The translations under genes and the position numbers were made by a program. This document shows positions 20,284-33,093 of a stretch of DNA of 64,000 nt, one piece after another. The stretch is from NCBI RefSeq assembly GCF_001006045.1, contig NZ_CP011267.1, forward strand, positions 372,001-436,000. Reading direction: 5' to 3'. The DNA comes from Geoglobus ahangari. GTDB lineage: Archaea > Halobacteriota > Archaeoglobi > Archaeoglobales > Archaeoglobaceae. Each line of letters starts with the position of its first letter. Within the stretch, counting starts at the first letter, position 1. Under the pieces are notes generated by a model. It worked only from the letters and a program-made list of their open reading frames with translations, did no database searches and was not told the origin of the DNA.

Positions 20284-21304
20284 GGCTCCTGAGCAGGCTG
20301 ACCATTCCCACATTCCCCACGATCATGACATCGCCAACAGGGTTCGCCTCTCTGAAGTCGGAGAGCTGGGCATTGGGGCCAGTCGCAACAAAATCCCTGA
20401 CCTCCACGACGCTGTCGATGTACGCTCCATGCCCTCCCTGCTCGTAGACAGCATCGTTCGTCAGCTCACCCCTGATGAACTGGCCGACCAGCCTGTTGAT
20501 GTCCATCCTCCTGACTATGGATGTGTGGTGCTCCATGAGAGCGTAGATTCTGCCGTCCCTGTCCACAATCGCGAAGACCGTGTGGCCGTTGCCGAAGTTC
20601 ATCACGAGGGCCGGAAACTCCCTTGCATCGAGCATAGCCCCGGCTATTGCTGAAAACACGGTGTCGATGACGTAGAGCTCGAAGTCTCTGCCCACCCTGT
20701 CCCCGTAATCTCTTACAGCCTCAGCAACGGCCATCATCCTGTTGTAGTGCTCCGGGATTTTCTCTGCAGGGTAGAGGAAGCTGTCGAGGTACGGGCTCTC
20801 CTTCAGAACCCTCTCGAACATTCTGAACCTGAACCTCCTGTTGCTCTCCTCCGGCGAGAAGCCGTGATCCTGAACGGAGATCACGAGCCTGTCTGGCAGA
20901 TTCATGCCAAACGAGGAGAGCATAGATGAGTAGGCATCGAGATCCACGTCTCCAAGCTCTATTTCTACAAGATTCTCATCCTCGGGTCTCTCATCCACAA
21001 TCGTCACGCCCTCAGCCCTCACCCTGTCAAGATCGTCGTTTATTGTCAGGGCGGGCTTCTCGTACGCGTAAACCCTGACCTTGCTCGCAGCCTCCCTTAT
21101 GGCCCTGCTGCTCGGTCCCCCGCCCATTGTGTAGCCGGTGAGCAGGATGTTCCTCCCAGCATCGGCAATCTCTCTGACCCTCTTGGCCACAACCTTCGTC
21201 GGAGAGGGCATGACGGACTTGGGGCAGTTCCTGACGTTCTCCCCCTCAATGTAAAGCAGGAAGTCCTGCGTGCCCGTCCCCACATCGAGCGTGAAAATTT
21301 CCAT
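20255..21304 (-). CDS. DUF1786 family protein (ASKHA-like fold)
   Basis: The 349-residue protein begins MEIFTLDVGTGTQDFLLY, a phosphate-binding turn as in actin/hexokinase-fold ATPases, and has later MNFGNGHTVFAIVDRDG and IVGNVGMVS segments. These features match the archaeal DUF1786 family as I know it. The biochemical role is unknown. Some homologues are annotated by context as related to radical-enzyme activation, and here a radical-SAM gene lies 38 bp upstream. The nuclease gene overlaps its 3' end. Confidence 0.75.
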   Translation of the reverse strand: MEIFTLDVGTGTQDFLLYIEGENVRNCPKSVMPSPTKVVAKRVREIADAGRNILLTGYTMGGGPSSRAIREAASKVRVYAYEKPALTINDDLDRVRAEGVTIVDERPEDENLVEIELGDVDLDAYSSMLSSFGMNLPDRLVISVQDHGFSPEESNRRFRFRMFERVLKESPYLDSFLYPAEKIPEHYNRMMAVAEAVRDYGDRVGRDFELYVIDTVFSAIAGAMLDAREFPALVMNFGNGHTVFAIVDRDGRIYALMEHHTSIVRRMDINRLVGQFIRGELTNDAVYEQGGHGAYIDSVVEVRDFVATGPNAQLSDFREANPVGDVMIVGNVGMVSLLRSHELFDVAGV

Positions 21305-21342
21305 GTCCTGAGTCTGAGGGCAAGTTAAAAAGGTTTGGCCGC

Positions 21343-22353
21343 CTAAGAGGTGAAATCGCCAATCCTCCTCTGAGAGGGATGAAAAGCTGAAGCACGCTTC
21401 ACGGAAAAACCCGCCCTCTTGAGGGCTGCAAGGTCTGAAGAGCTCGCGATGAGGGACGCGCCCTTCACACCGATCCCGGGAACCTCGATGGGGGACAGCT
21501 TTTCTCCCCTCTCAAGCTTCCTCAGCGCCAGCGCGACCTTTGGATCTTCCCTGGGCAGAAAGCCGTCTTCCATAACTTTCTCGATTTCGGATGGGTCGAA
21601 GCCGTAGACCCTGATGAGCGCGTCAGCCCTGTAGAGGTTCACGAGCCTCCTCCTGCTCTCAGGCCTTCTGTTCTCGAGGGGCGTTCCGGAGATTGGCCTG
21701 AATGCGGAGTAGTAAACGCGCTTCACACCCATTCCGTAAAGCCTGCCCGCAACCCTCAGAATCTGGGAGTCCTTCTCCCCGAGACCCGCGATCAGCTGAG
21801 TAGTGAAGCTAACACCCATTTTCCTCGCATACTTCATGACAAACCTCAGCGTTCTGGAGAAATCTGACTTTGACTTCGTCGAGCAAAGCTCCGAGAGCAG
21901 AGAACGCGACGGGGACTCGAGGTTCAGGCTCACCCTGTTGGCAAGCTCAACCGCATGCCTTATCTGATCCCTGCTGCAGCCCGGGATGATCTTCAGGTGC
22001 ATGTAGCCGCGGAAGTTCTCTCTGATCATCTCTCCGGCACGCAGGATGTCGTCCATCGACCTCTCCGGGTCCCTTATGGAGTTGGAGAGGAACGCGCCGT
22101 TGACAAGACCCCTCTCCCTCATGAGAAAGAAGAGTCTGGCAATCTCCTCGGGGCTCGAGTTCACCCCCCTATTCCACGCGTTGTGGCAGTAGAGGCAGTC
22201 GTACGAGCATGAGGATGAGATGACCGTCTTCAGTAGTCTGAGATTCCCCGAGCGATAGATGTGCCTAAGAGGGTCGTAAACGCACCTCTCGTGGCACACG
22301 TCGTAGCTGGAGAGCTGGATGAGACGGTAGAGTTTTCCAAGCTCCACAGACAA
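21343..22353 (-). CDS. Radical SAM protein with C-terminal helix-hairpin-helix
   Basis: The 336-residue protein has the cluster motif CSYDCLYC (about residues 49-56) in an N-terminal radical SAM domain. At about residue 288 it has a helix-hairpin-helix, IEVPGIGVKGASLI, a DNA-binding element. It resembles the putative DNA modification/repair radical SAM family (often linked to uracil-DNA glycosylase). The reaction is not established. It heads the rSAM-DUF1786-nuclease cluster and starts just beyond the 3' end of the 23S rRNA region. Confidence 0.8.
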   Translation of the reverse strand: MSVELGKLYRLIQLSSYDVCHERCVYDPLRHIYRSGNLRLLKTVISSSCSYDCLYCHNAWNRGVNSSPEEIARLFFLMRERGLVNGAFLSNSIRDPERSMDDILRAGEMIRENFRGYMHLKIIPGCSRDQIRHAVELANRVSLNLESPSRSLLSELCSTKSKSDFSRTLRFVMKYARKMGVSFTTQLIAGLGEKDSQILRVAGRLYGMGVKRVYYSAFRPISGTPLENRRPESRRRLVNLYRADALIRVYGFDPSEIEKVMEDGFLPREDPKVALALRKLERGEKLSPIEVPGIGVKGASLIASSSDLAALKRAGFSVKRASAFHPSQRRIGDFTS

Positions 22354-22383
22354 AGTCTTTCAGAATAGTATGTAGATTTTTCG

Positions 22384-22407
22384 GGCCGTGTACAGGTCTG
22401 TTCCCAG
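22384..22407 (-). other. 23S rRNA processing stem, 3' strand
   Basis: This 24-bp segment is a perfect inverted repeat of 25408-25431. In the precursor the two strands form the helix enclosing 23S rRNA, with the bulge-helix-bulge region just inside it, where the archaeal splicing endonuclease cuts. Confidence 0.85.
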
Positions 22408-25407
<3,000 letters not shown>

Positions 25408-25431
25408 TACCTGGGAACAGACCTGTACACG
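25408..25431 (-). other. 23S rRNA processing stem, 5' strand
   Basis: This segment pairs over 24 bp without mismatch with 22384-22407. It lies between the tRNA-Ala gene and the 5' end of 23S rRNA, where the precursor is cut by the bulge-helix-bulge endonuclease. Confidence 0.85.
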
Positions 25432-25514
25432 GCCTCACAGCCCACGTGGGGCTAGGCCCTTCCCCGACGACTTTTCCATCGCCGGGTGCACCTCAACCGA
25501 TGAATCTTAATCAA

Positions 25515-25587
25515 TGGACTCGTCGGGATTCGAACCCGAGGCCTCCGCCTCGCAAAGGCGGCGCTCTCCCAGCTGAGCTACGAGCCC
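25515..25587 (-). tRNA. tRNA-Ala (TGC anticodon)
   Basis: The 73-nt cloverleaf is complete. The acceptor GGGCTCG pairs with CGAGTCC and includes the G3-U70 alanine identity pair. The D arm is GCTCAGCTGGGAGAGC. The anticodon stem CCGCC/GGCGG encloses TTTGCAA (anticodon TGC), and the T loop is TTCGAAT. CCA is not encoded. It sits in the 16S-23S spacer, as in many euryarchaea. Its 5' end is 1-2 nt from the 16S processing stem. Confidence 0.98.
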
Positions 25588-25588
25588 A

Positions 25589-25622
25589 TGGGCTTGCCAG
25601 CATTTAGGCTCCGGCGGGAGAA
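25589..25622 (-). other. 16S rRNA processing stem, 3' strand
   Basis: Two blocks here, TGGGCTTGCCAGCA and CCGGCGGGAGAA, are complementary to blocks in 27153-27192 on the 5' side of 16S. They are separated by a short unpaired segment, the layout of a bulge-helix-bulge motif. The strand directly follows the tRNA-Ala 5' end on this map. Confidence 0.75.
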
Positions 25623-25636
25623 AGGCCCGCTACGTT

Positions 25637-27129
<1,493 letters not shown>

Positions 27130-27152
27130 GGCGGGGGAAAAGGTGAATACGT

Positions 27153-27192
27153 CCCTTCTCCCGCCGGATTTGCCTTGCTGGCAAGCCCATCT
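27153..27192 (-). other. 16S rRNA processing stem, 5' strand
   Basis: The + strand segments TTCTCCCGCCGGA and TGCTGGCAAGCCCA are the complements of the 3' strand at 25589-25622. In the precursor they form the 16S helix cut by the archaeal splicing endonuclease. Confidence 0.75.
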
Positions 27193-27324
27193 CAGACGTG
27201 TCCCCTCTGGACACGTCCTCCCTCGCTATACCGCGGGTGGGAACACCGCCCCTCATCCCGGGCTTTCGCCCTCTCGGGGCCCTTGCCGGACCCGCGGTTT
27301 TTGGTAATGTGTTATTGGGACTTT

Positions 27325-27488
27325 GTGATTTATAAGCTTTATCGTTGCTCTCACGCCCCCAAAGGGCGATTTGAAGCTTGTCAATTCAGGATTTATAAAC
27401 ATTTCCCATGTCTCAGGGGCTTTCCTCCCTCGGAAAACCCCCGCACCTCGTGGAATTAGCTGGTTAGGGCTGGAAATATAAACCTTTT
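27325..27488 (-). promoter_or_regulatory. Tandem rRNA operon promoters and leader
   Basis: Three TATA-like boxes face the 16S gene on the minus strand: GTTTATATTT (about 27475-27485), GTTTATAAAT (about 27391-27400) and CTTATAAAT (about 27328-27337). Tandem promoters are common for archaeal rRNA operons. The 27130-27552 stretch otherwise holds only the processing stem, the transcribed leader and the start region of the divergent nitroreductase gene. Confidence 0.6.
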
Positions 27489-27552
27489 GGATGAGAATTG
27501 CTACTGAAAAATTATGGCAAATTAGAAATAAGAGAACTGAGAGTTACGTAAC

Positions 27553-28137
27553 ATGGAAGAGTGTTTCGAATGTGTCGAGAGGGTGATTAAGGAGAGAAGA
27601 TCCCACAGAGTTTACGATGGCAGGCCTGTCGAGAGGGAGAAGCTCGAGAAGATGATAGAGCTCGCGATGTGGGCTCCATCGGCAATGAACAGGCAGCAGT
27701 GGTTCTTTGTCGTGGTTTCCGGGAAGAAGCTGGAGGAGCTGAGAGACACGCTGAGGAAGAGCTTCGACCACATCCACGACAGGCTGAAGAGGTTCTACGC
27801 GGACAACCCGAAGGTCATACGGTTCACCAAGCAGTTCTTCGAAAGCCTCGGAAACGCACCTGTTGTGATCTTCGCCTACTATATTCCAACCGGAGATGAC
27901 TACAGCGATGTGCAGAGCGTTTCGGCCGCTATTCAGAACATGCTGCTTGCAGCCCATGCAATGGGCCTCGGAACCTGCTGGATGACTGGGCCTGTGCACG
28001 TGGAGGAGGAAATAAACAGGGCGCTCGGAATTGAGGACAAGAAGTTTGTGGCCGCAATAACAGTTGGGTACCCCGCCAAGAACCCGCCGGTTCCGCCGAG
28101 AAGGGATGTTGACAAGAAGGTAGTGTGGATGGTTTAG
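27553..28137 (+). CDS. Nitroreductase family FMN oxidoreductase
   Basis: The 194-residue protein has the family's N-terminal FMN phosphate-binding RRSHRVYD, the WAPSAMNRQQWFFVVV segment, AIQNMLLAAHAMGLGTCWM and a final VGYPAKNPPVPPRR. These enzymes reduce flavins, nitro compounds or quinones with NAD(P)H; the natural substrate is unknown. It is monocistronic and divergent from the rRNA operon, and its 3' end abuts the convergent adenylate-kinase-like gene by a single base. Confidence 0.9.
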   Translation: MEECFECVERVIKERRSHRVYDGRPVEREKLEKMIELAMWAPSAMNRQQWFFVVVSGKKLEELRDTLRKSFDHIHDRLKRFYADNPKVIRFTKQFFESLGNAPVVIFAYYIPTGDDYSDVQSVSAAIQNMLLAAHAMGLGTCWMTGPVHVEEEINRALGIEDKKFVAAITVGYPAKNPPVPPRRDVDKKVVWMV

Positions 28138-28662
28138 CTACCTCCTCACGAACTCGTCTATCCTGTCCCCAAGCTCTGCGATCCAGTCAATGCCCCCCGG
28201 AGGGAGGCTTACCTCCCCTCTGAATATTTTCTCCACCAGATCCGCCACCTCTTCTGGGGTTTTGCCAGTAGTGTCGATCTCGTGAACCTCCTCGCAGACC
28301 TCAAGGGCCTCGACAAGGATGTAGTCAATTATCTCGGCCTCAAGATTTTCCGCGATCTTCTCCTCGCTCCATCCCTTGCCCTCCATCCTCCTCCTCAGCT
28401 CCACTGGATTGCACCTGAGAACCACACACCTCCTGGCAATGTGGTGGCTGAGGTGCCCCTCAACAAAATCCGCGCTGAAATCATCCTCGCTGAACCTCTC
28501 CACGAGCGCCTCAAGGTCGACCAGCTTCTCCTCTCCATCCTCCTCGAGGCAGTCGTAGTGCTCCGCTATCTCGTTCAGGTGCAGAACCCTGTACCCCCTG
28601 CTCCTGAGCACCTCGGCAACGCTCGTCTTGCCGACCCCCGGAGTCCCGGTTATCGCGAGCAT
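28138..28662 (-). CDS. AK6/Fap7-type adenylate kinase family NTPase
   Basis: The 174-residue protein begins MLAITGTPGVGKTSVAEVL with a Walker A motif, followed by HLNEIAEHYDCLEEDGEE and a lid-like ELRRRMEGKGWSEEKIAENLEAE, the AK6/Fap7 pattern. Fap7 binds uS11 (Rps14 in yeast) and acts in the last steps of small-subunit maturation. It has weak adenylate kinase activity. A strong GGAGGTTCT ribosome site precedes its ATG. It overlaps hisC by 13 bp. Confidence 0.88.
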   Translation of the reverse strand: MLAITGTPGVGKTSVAEVLRSRGYRVLHLNEIAEHYDCLEEDGEEKLVDLEALVERFSEDDFSADFVEGHLSHHIARRCVVLRCNPVELRRRMEGKGWSEEKIAENLEAEIIDYILVEALEVCEEVHEIDTTGKTPEEVADLVEKIFRGEVSLPPGGIDWIAELGDRIDEFVRR

Positions 28663-29696
28663 AGAACCTCCTCCAGAGCTGAGAGGAAGATGTCGTTCTC
28701 CTCTCTCCTGCCAATGCTCACCCTGACCGCGTTCTTGCCCGCACCCTCAAAGCCTGAGAGGTTTCTGACTATCACACCCCTCCTCTCCAGCTCACTCACG
28801 AGTTTGTCCGAGCTCATCCCGGTCTCGAGGTAGATGAAGTTGGCCTCTGACGGGTAAGGCCTTGCGAGCTTTTCGAGCTCCCTGTAAAGCCTCTCCCTCT
28901 CCTCAACAATCCTCCCCACAGCCTCCCTCATCCACTCCAAGTCCTGAAGGGCAGCGATTCCAGCCCTTATTGCAGGAGTTGAGACGGGGAAGGGGGTGTT
29001 GAACTTCATGAACTCCTTCCTGACATCCGGGTGCATCACCCCGTAACCAAGCCTGATGTTGGCAAGGCCAAACGCCTTTGAGAACGTCCTGCCGACTATC
29101 ACGTTCTCGTACTCTGCAAGGCGGATCAATTGCCTCTCTGTGAACTCCGCATAGGCCTCGTCGATGAAAACATAGCCCTTAACACTCTCCACCACATGCC
29201 TCACAAACTCAGGATCCTCCACATTCCCAGTGGGGTTGTTGGGTGAGCAGATGATCGTCAGCTTTGCCCCGTCATCAAAATCCCTCATCTCCCAGCCCTC
29301 ACCCCTCCCAACCTTCACCTCTTTCGCCCTGTAGATCTTGGAGAGGATCGAGTAGTAGGGGAAAGTGGGAACGGCGAAGCACACCCTGTCCCCGGGCTCG
29401 AGAAGCATCTTGAAGACGGTCTCGAGAACCCCATCCATTCCGGCAGAGACGGCAACCATGTCGCTCTCAAACCCGATGTAGTCCGAGATTGCCTCTCTCA
29501 GCTCTTCCGGATCAGAGGGGGGGTAAACGTTCGGGGAAAACTCACTCCTGAGAGCCTCCAGAACCCTCGGAGAACAGCCGTACGGGTTCTCGTTGGAGGT
29601 GAGCTTCACCACCCTTTCGAGCCCGTACTTCCTCTTTATCTCCTCAACGCTCTTCCCCGGAACGTATTCCGGGATTCTGTCTGCGTCACTCCTCAT
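28650..29696 (-). CDS. hisC: HisC, histidinol-phosphate aminotransferase
   Basis: This class I/II PLP aminotransferase of histidine biosynthesis has 348 residues. It begins with VKLTSNENPYGCSP, which binds the phosphate end of the substrate. It has SPNNPTGN and the PLP-lysine motif FSKAFGLANIRLGYG (Lys about residue 208). It sits in a mixed operon after a 51-residue protein and moaA, and before AK6, with overlaps on both sides. Other his genes are not in the window. Confidence 0.92.
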   Translation of the reverse strand: MRSDADRIPEYVPGKSVEEIKRKYGLERVVKLTSNENPYGCSPRVLEALRSEFSPNVYPPSDPEELREAISDYIGFESDMVAVSAGMDGVLETVFKMLLEPGDRVCFAVPTFPYYSILSKIYRAKEVKVGRGEGWEMRDFDDGAKLTIICSPNNPTGNVEDPEFVRHVVESVKGYVFIDEAYAEFTERQLIRLAEYENVIVGRTFSKAFGLANIRLGYGVMHPDVRKEFMKFNTPFPVSTPAIRAGIAALQDLEWMREAVGRIVEERERLYRELEKLARPYPSEANFIYLETGMSSDKLVSELERRGVIVRNLSGFEGAGKNAVRVSIGRREENDIFLSALEEVLCSR

Positions 29697-29841
29697 CCTT
29701 CTTTATGACAAGTTCCAACTCCTTCCAGTCCTCCGGCACGCCCTTCAGAGTTGAGATCAGGGCGGAGATGACCTTCAGAAACACGTCGCTGACGTACCTG
29801 TTCAGCGGAATCTTCTTCCCATCTATTTTCAGCTCAATCAC
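29686..29841 (-). CDS. Small conserved-type protein (51 residues)
   Basis: A GTG-initiated frame of 51 residues, IELKIDGKKIPLNRYVSDV, then SALISTLKGVPEDWKELELV. It is preceded by GGGGGTGATG with suitable spacing. It starts 4 bp after the moaA stop and overlaps the hisC start by 11 bp, which argues for real translation in this operon. The sequence resembles short archaeal hypothetical proteins I have seen in methanogens (I/V-x-PLN start, LKGV centre), but I cannot name a function. Confidence 0.72.
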   Translation of the reverse strand: MIELKIDGKKIPLNRYVSDVFLKVISALISTLKGVPEDWKELELVIKKDEE

Positions 29842-29845
29842 GACA

Positions 29846-30727
29846 TCACCCCCTGTAATAAGGCTCTCTGAGCATTACAGCCTTCTTTATGGCGTTTATT
29901 AAGCTTTCCCCCCTCAGCCCGCGGATGTCTATGAGGTTGTCGTTCCTCATCAGACACGGCTTTATCTTCCCATCCGCTGTCACCCTGATCCTATTGCATG
30001 CGGAGCAGAACTCCGAGTTGTCCACGGGCTTCACCAGCTCAACCGCATAGTCCTCGAAGACGTACTGTTTCCTCCTCTGCATGCTCCTGACCCTGACCTC
30101 CTTGGCGTTCTCCTCGAACTTCCTCGCGAGCTCGTAAACGTCGAAGTGTCCCTCTCCATTGTAGTTCAGGCTCACGAGCTCTATGAGCTGGAGTATCACC
30201 TTTCCATTGAACTTCCTAACGAACTCCACCATCCTGTCCACTTCTTCCAGATTGAAGCCCGAGATGAGCACCATGTTGATCTTAACGGGAGTTAGGCCAG
30301 CATTGACGGCCTCGTGAATCCCGTCTATAACCCTCTCAATTCTCCCCCCTCTCGTCATTATCCTGTACTTCTCCTCGTCAAGCGTGTCGAGGCTGACGTT
30401 CACCCTGTCGAGACCTGCTTCGCTCAGCTCGTGAGCGTATCTGGGCAGCAGGGCGCCGTTCGTTGTCATTGACACCTCATCGAACTCCGGCAGCTTCTCA
30501 ACTATCTCAACTATGTCCTTCCTGATGAGCGGCTCTCCGCCAGTGATCTTCACCTTCCTTATGCCGAGGCTCTTGAAAGCTCCGGCAATTTCGGAGATCT
30601 CGTCGGGCGTGAGCTCCTTGTCAGATGAGTAGCCCTCCTGATGACAGTAAAAGCAGTTCAGATTGCACCTCGAGGTAACGGAGATCCTGAGGTTGGTCAC
30701 TCTCCTTCCGAAAGCATCAACGAGCAT
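29846..30727 (-). CDS. moaA: MoaA, GTP 3',8-cyclase
   Basis: This radical SAM enzyme carries out the first step of molybdenum cofactor synthesis, from GTP to 3',8-cyclo-7,8-dihydro-GTP. The 293-residue protein has the N-terminal cluster CNLNCFYC (about residues 21-28), the SAM motif KITGGEPLIR and the C-terminal second cluster CSACNRIRVTADGKIKPC. Its N-terminal 31 bp overlap the mobA-like gene upstream, so the two cofactor genes are coupled. Confidence 0.95.
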   Translation of the reverse strand: MLVDAFGRRVTNLRISVTSRCNLNCFYCHQEGYSSDKELTPDEISEIAGAFKSLGIRKVKITGGEPLIRKDIVEIVEKLPEFDEVSMTTNGALLPRYAHELSEAGLDRVNVSLDTLDEEKYRIMTRGGRIERVIDGIHEAVNAGLTPVKINMVLISGFNLEEVDRMVEFVRKFNGKVILQLIELVSLNYNGEGHFDVYELARKFEENAKEVRVRSMQRRKQYVFEDYAVELVKPVDNSEFCSACNRIRVTADGKIKPCLMRNDNLIDIRGLRGESLINAIKKAVMLREPYYRG

Positions 30728-31305
30728 AACTCCTCAGCCCTCTTGAGGTCTTCGGCCGTGTTTATGTTGAAGAATGAGATCAGGTTTTTATCAATTTTCC
30801 TGAGGCACTCGACATCGTAGAGAAAGACCCTCTCCGCTCTGAAGACCGGGGCGAGGATCTTTCTCTCGTTCCTTTCGAAGCTTTTCTCTATCTCGGGCAT
30901 CAATTCTGGAGAGTAAACGGATGCGAGGGGTTCAAACCTCCCGTCCCTCCAGTAGGGCATGAGGACGGACGCATTTATTTTTTCAGAGCTGCGAAAGAGC
31001 TCTCCCACAACCTCCTCCCTCAGAAAGGGCATGTCGGTCGCAACAACCGCAACCCTGTCACCGAAGAACTCCAGCGCTGAGTATATCCCGGCGAGGGGGC
31101 CGAAGTTCTCCACCCTGTCTACCACGCACTCGACACCCTCAAAAAGCCCCTTCTGCTCCTGATCCCTGCACACGACCACCACATTCCATGAGGAGAACTC
31201 CTCGGTGAGGATGTCAATCACCTTCCTCCCGCACAGCCTGAGCTGGGACTTTTCGATCCCTCCAAGCCTCCTGCCCCTCCCTCCAACCAGAATTGCAAGG
31301 TTCAC
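30697..31305 (-). CDS. mobA: MobA-like molybdenum cofactor guanylyltransferase
   Basis: The 202-residue nucleotidyltransferase begins LAILVGGRGRRLGGIEKS (GTP-binding GG-x-G-x-R-x-G), has VENFGPLAGIYSAL and the metal-binding VVATDMPFL, and ends FFNINTAEDLKRAEE, typical of MobA. It transfers GMP to molybdopterin to form the bis-MGD/tungstopterin cofactors common in archaeal oxidoreductases. It is first in the operon mobA-moaA-small protein-hisC-AK6. Confidence 0.88.
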   Translation of the reverse strand: MNLAILVGGRGRRLGGIEKSQLRLCGRKVIDILTEEFSSWNVVVVCRDQEQKGLFEGVECVVDRVENFGPLAGIYSALEFFGDRVAVVATDMPFLREEVVGELFRSSEKINASVLMPYWRDGRFEPLASVYSPELMPEIEKSFERNERKILAPVFRAERVFLYDVECLRKIDKNLISFFNINTAEDLKRAEELCSLMLSEGE

Positions 31306-31351
31306 AGGAAGAGTGGATTAGCTATTTAAATAAATTGATGGGCTTAGTGCT

Positions 31352-32458
31352 ATGGACATCATCGATGAGCTCAGGATCTACAGGGAGAGGGATATCCCCT
31401 ACTCCAGAGTTCTGAGTTCCATGTGCACCACTCCCCACCCAGTCGCGCTCGAGGCTCACAGAATGTTCGTGGAGACGAATCTGGGCGACCCCGGGATATT
31501 CGTGGGAACGACCGAGCTTGAAAGGAAGGTAATCGAGATGCTTGGAAGCCTGCTCAACCACCCGAAGGCGGCAGGCTACATCTCCTCAGGTGGCACCGAG
31601 GCCAACATTCAGGGAATAAGGGCCGCGAGGAACCTGAAGAGGGTAAAGAACCCGAACATTGTGATTCCCAAGTCAGCACACTTCTCATTCGAGAAGATCG
31701 GCGACATCCTTGGCGTGGAGATAAGGAGGGCAGCGCTGGACGAGAGCTACAGGGTGGACACCGCAGAGGTCGAGAGGATGGTGGATGAGAACACGGTGGC
31801 GATAGTGGGCATAGCCGGCACAACTGAGCTCGGGCAGGTTGACGACATAGAGGAGCTGGGGAGGATCGCGAGGGACATGAACGTGTTCCTGCATGTAGAT
31901 GCGGCATTCGGCGGACTTGTCCTCCCGTTCATGGACGAAAGAATCCCCTTCGATTTTGGTGTCGAGGGCGTGAGCTCGATAACGGTCGACCCCCACAAGA
32001 TGGGCATGGCCACCATCCCTGCTGGCGGGATACTGTTCAGGGGCGAGGAGTTCCTCAGAGCTCTTGAGGTCGAGACCCCCTACCTGACCTCAAAGTACCA
32101 GTACACCCTCACGGGCACGAGGCCCGGGACGGGGGTGGCGTCAACATACGCGGTTCTGAAGCATCTGGGATTTGAGGGAATGAAGGAGATCGTTGAGAGG
32201 TGTCTGAGGAACACGAGAATTCTTGTGGAGGAGATGGAGGGCATCGGCTTCGAGCCAGTAATCAGACCGATCATGAACGTCGTCTCGTTCCACGCGGAGA
32301 ATGCGGAGAAGATAAAGGACGAGCTCTACAGGAGGAGGTGGGTGATCTCGACTATAAGGGTGCCCAAGGCCGTCAGGATGGTCATAATGCCCCACGTGAC
32401 AGAGGAGATAATCAAGGAGTTCATATCGGAGCTCAGGCAGGTCGTGAGGGTTGTTTAG
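31352..32458 (+). CDS. mfnA: MfnA, L-tyrosine/L-aspartate decarboxylase
   Basis: This 368-residue PLP group II decarboxylase has the cofactor lysine in TVDPHKMGMATIPAGG, preceded by HVDAAFGGLVLPF. The closest known role is MfnA, which makes tyramine for methanofuran and/or beta-alanine for coenzyme A in methanogens and Archaeoglobus. A TATA-like CTATTTAAATA (31321-31331) lies about 25 bp ahead of the ATG, indicating a leaderless mRNA. Confidence 0.9.
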   Translation: MDIIDELRIYRERDIPYSRVLSSMCTTPHPVALEAHRMFVETNLGDPGIFVGTTELERKVIEMLGSLLNHPKAAGYISSGGTEANIQGIRAARNLKRVKNPNIVIPKSAHFSFEKIGDILGVEIRRAALDESYRVDTAEVERMVDENTVAIVGIAGTTELGQVDDIEELGRIARDMNVFLHVDAAFGGLVLPFMDERIPFDFGVEGVSSITVDPHKMGMATIPAGGILFRGEEFLRALEVETPYLTSKYQYTLTGTRPGTGVASTYAVLKHLGFEGMKEIVERCLRNTRILVEEMEGIGFEPVIRPIMNVVSFHAENAEKIKDELYRRRWVISTIRVPKAVRMVIMPHVTEEIIKEFISELRQVVRVV

Positions 32459-32493
32459 GGAAGGCTTAAATTTGTCTGAAGAGACTTCGAGAG

Positions 32494-33093
32494 ATGATAG
32501 TGGGAGTGTCGGGAAGCCCGAGGAAGGGAGCAACACACCACGTTCTCTCACTCGCGCTGAAAATGCTTGAGGAGCGCGGGTTTGAAATCGCAATCTTCTC
32601 AGCCCACGATAGTAGGATAGAGCTCTGCAGGCACTGCGACTTCTGCAGAAAATCGAAGAGGTGCGTGCATGAGGACGACATGATAAAGCTCTACGAGCTG
32701 CTCGAGGCTTCGAAGGGCGTGATCCTCGCCACCCCAGTTCACAACGGTGGTGTGTCTGCTCACATGAAGGCGATGCTTGAAAGAACGAGGGCGCTGCTGT
32801 TCAGAAACCCTGAGGCACTCGCGGGAAAGCCGGGAATGGGGATTGCCGTTGGTGGAGACAGGAACGGAGGTCAGGATCTGGCTCTGCTCGAGATAAACGC
32901 GTTCTTCACAATGAACCGCATGATTCCTGTGAGTGGCGGGAGCTTTGGAGCAAATCTTGGAGCGGCGTTCTGGAGCAGAGACACCCTTGAGGGTGTGAGG
33001 AATGACGGGGAGGGAATGAGGAGCCTCGAAATGACGGTGAAGAGGTTCGCGGAATGGGTTGAGAAATCAGAAAGGATCAGAAAATCATTCTGA
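32494..33093 (+). CDS. Flavodoxin-like FMN reductase with Cys cluster
   Basis: The 199-residue protein has the FMN phosphate-binding [13 protein letters not shown] at residues 6-18, then [15 protein letters not shown], a compact four-cysteine cluster as in iron-sulfur flavoproteins of methanogens and Archaeoglobus. It may be an electron carrier reducing oxygen or peroxide with ferredoxin. A CTTAAATTT box (32464-32472) lies about 25 bp upstream. Its end overlaps the convergent ABC ATPase gene by 17 bp. Confidence 0.85.
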   Translation: MIVGVSGSPRKGATHHVLSLALKMLEERGFEIAIFSAHDSRIELCRHCDFCRKSKRCVHEDDMIKLYELLEASKGVILATPVHNGGVSAHMKAMLERTRALLFRNPEALAGKPGMGIAVGGDRNGGQDLALLEINAFFTMNRMIPVSGGSFGANLGAAFWSRDTLEGVRNDGEGMRSLEMTVKRFAEWVEKSERIRKSF

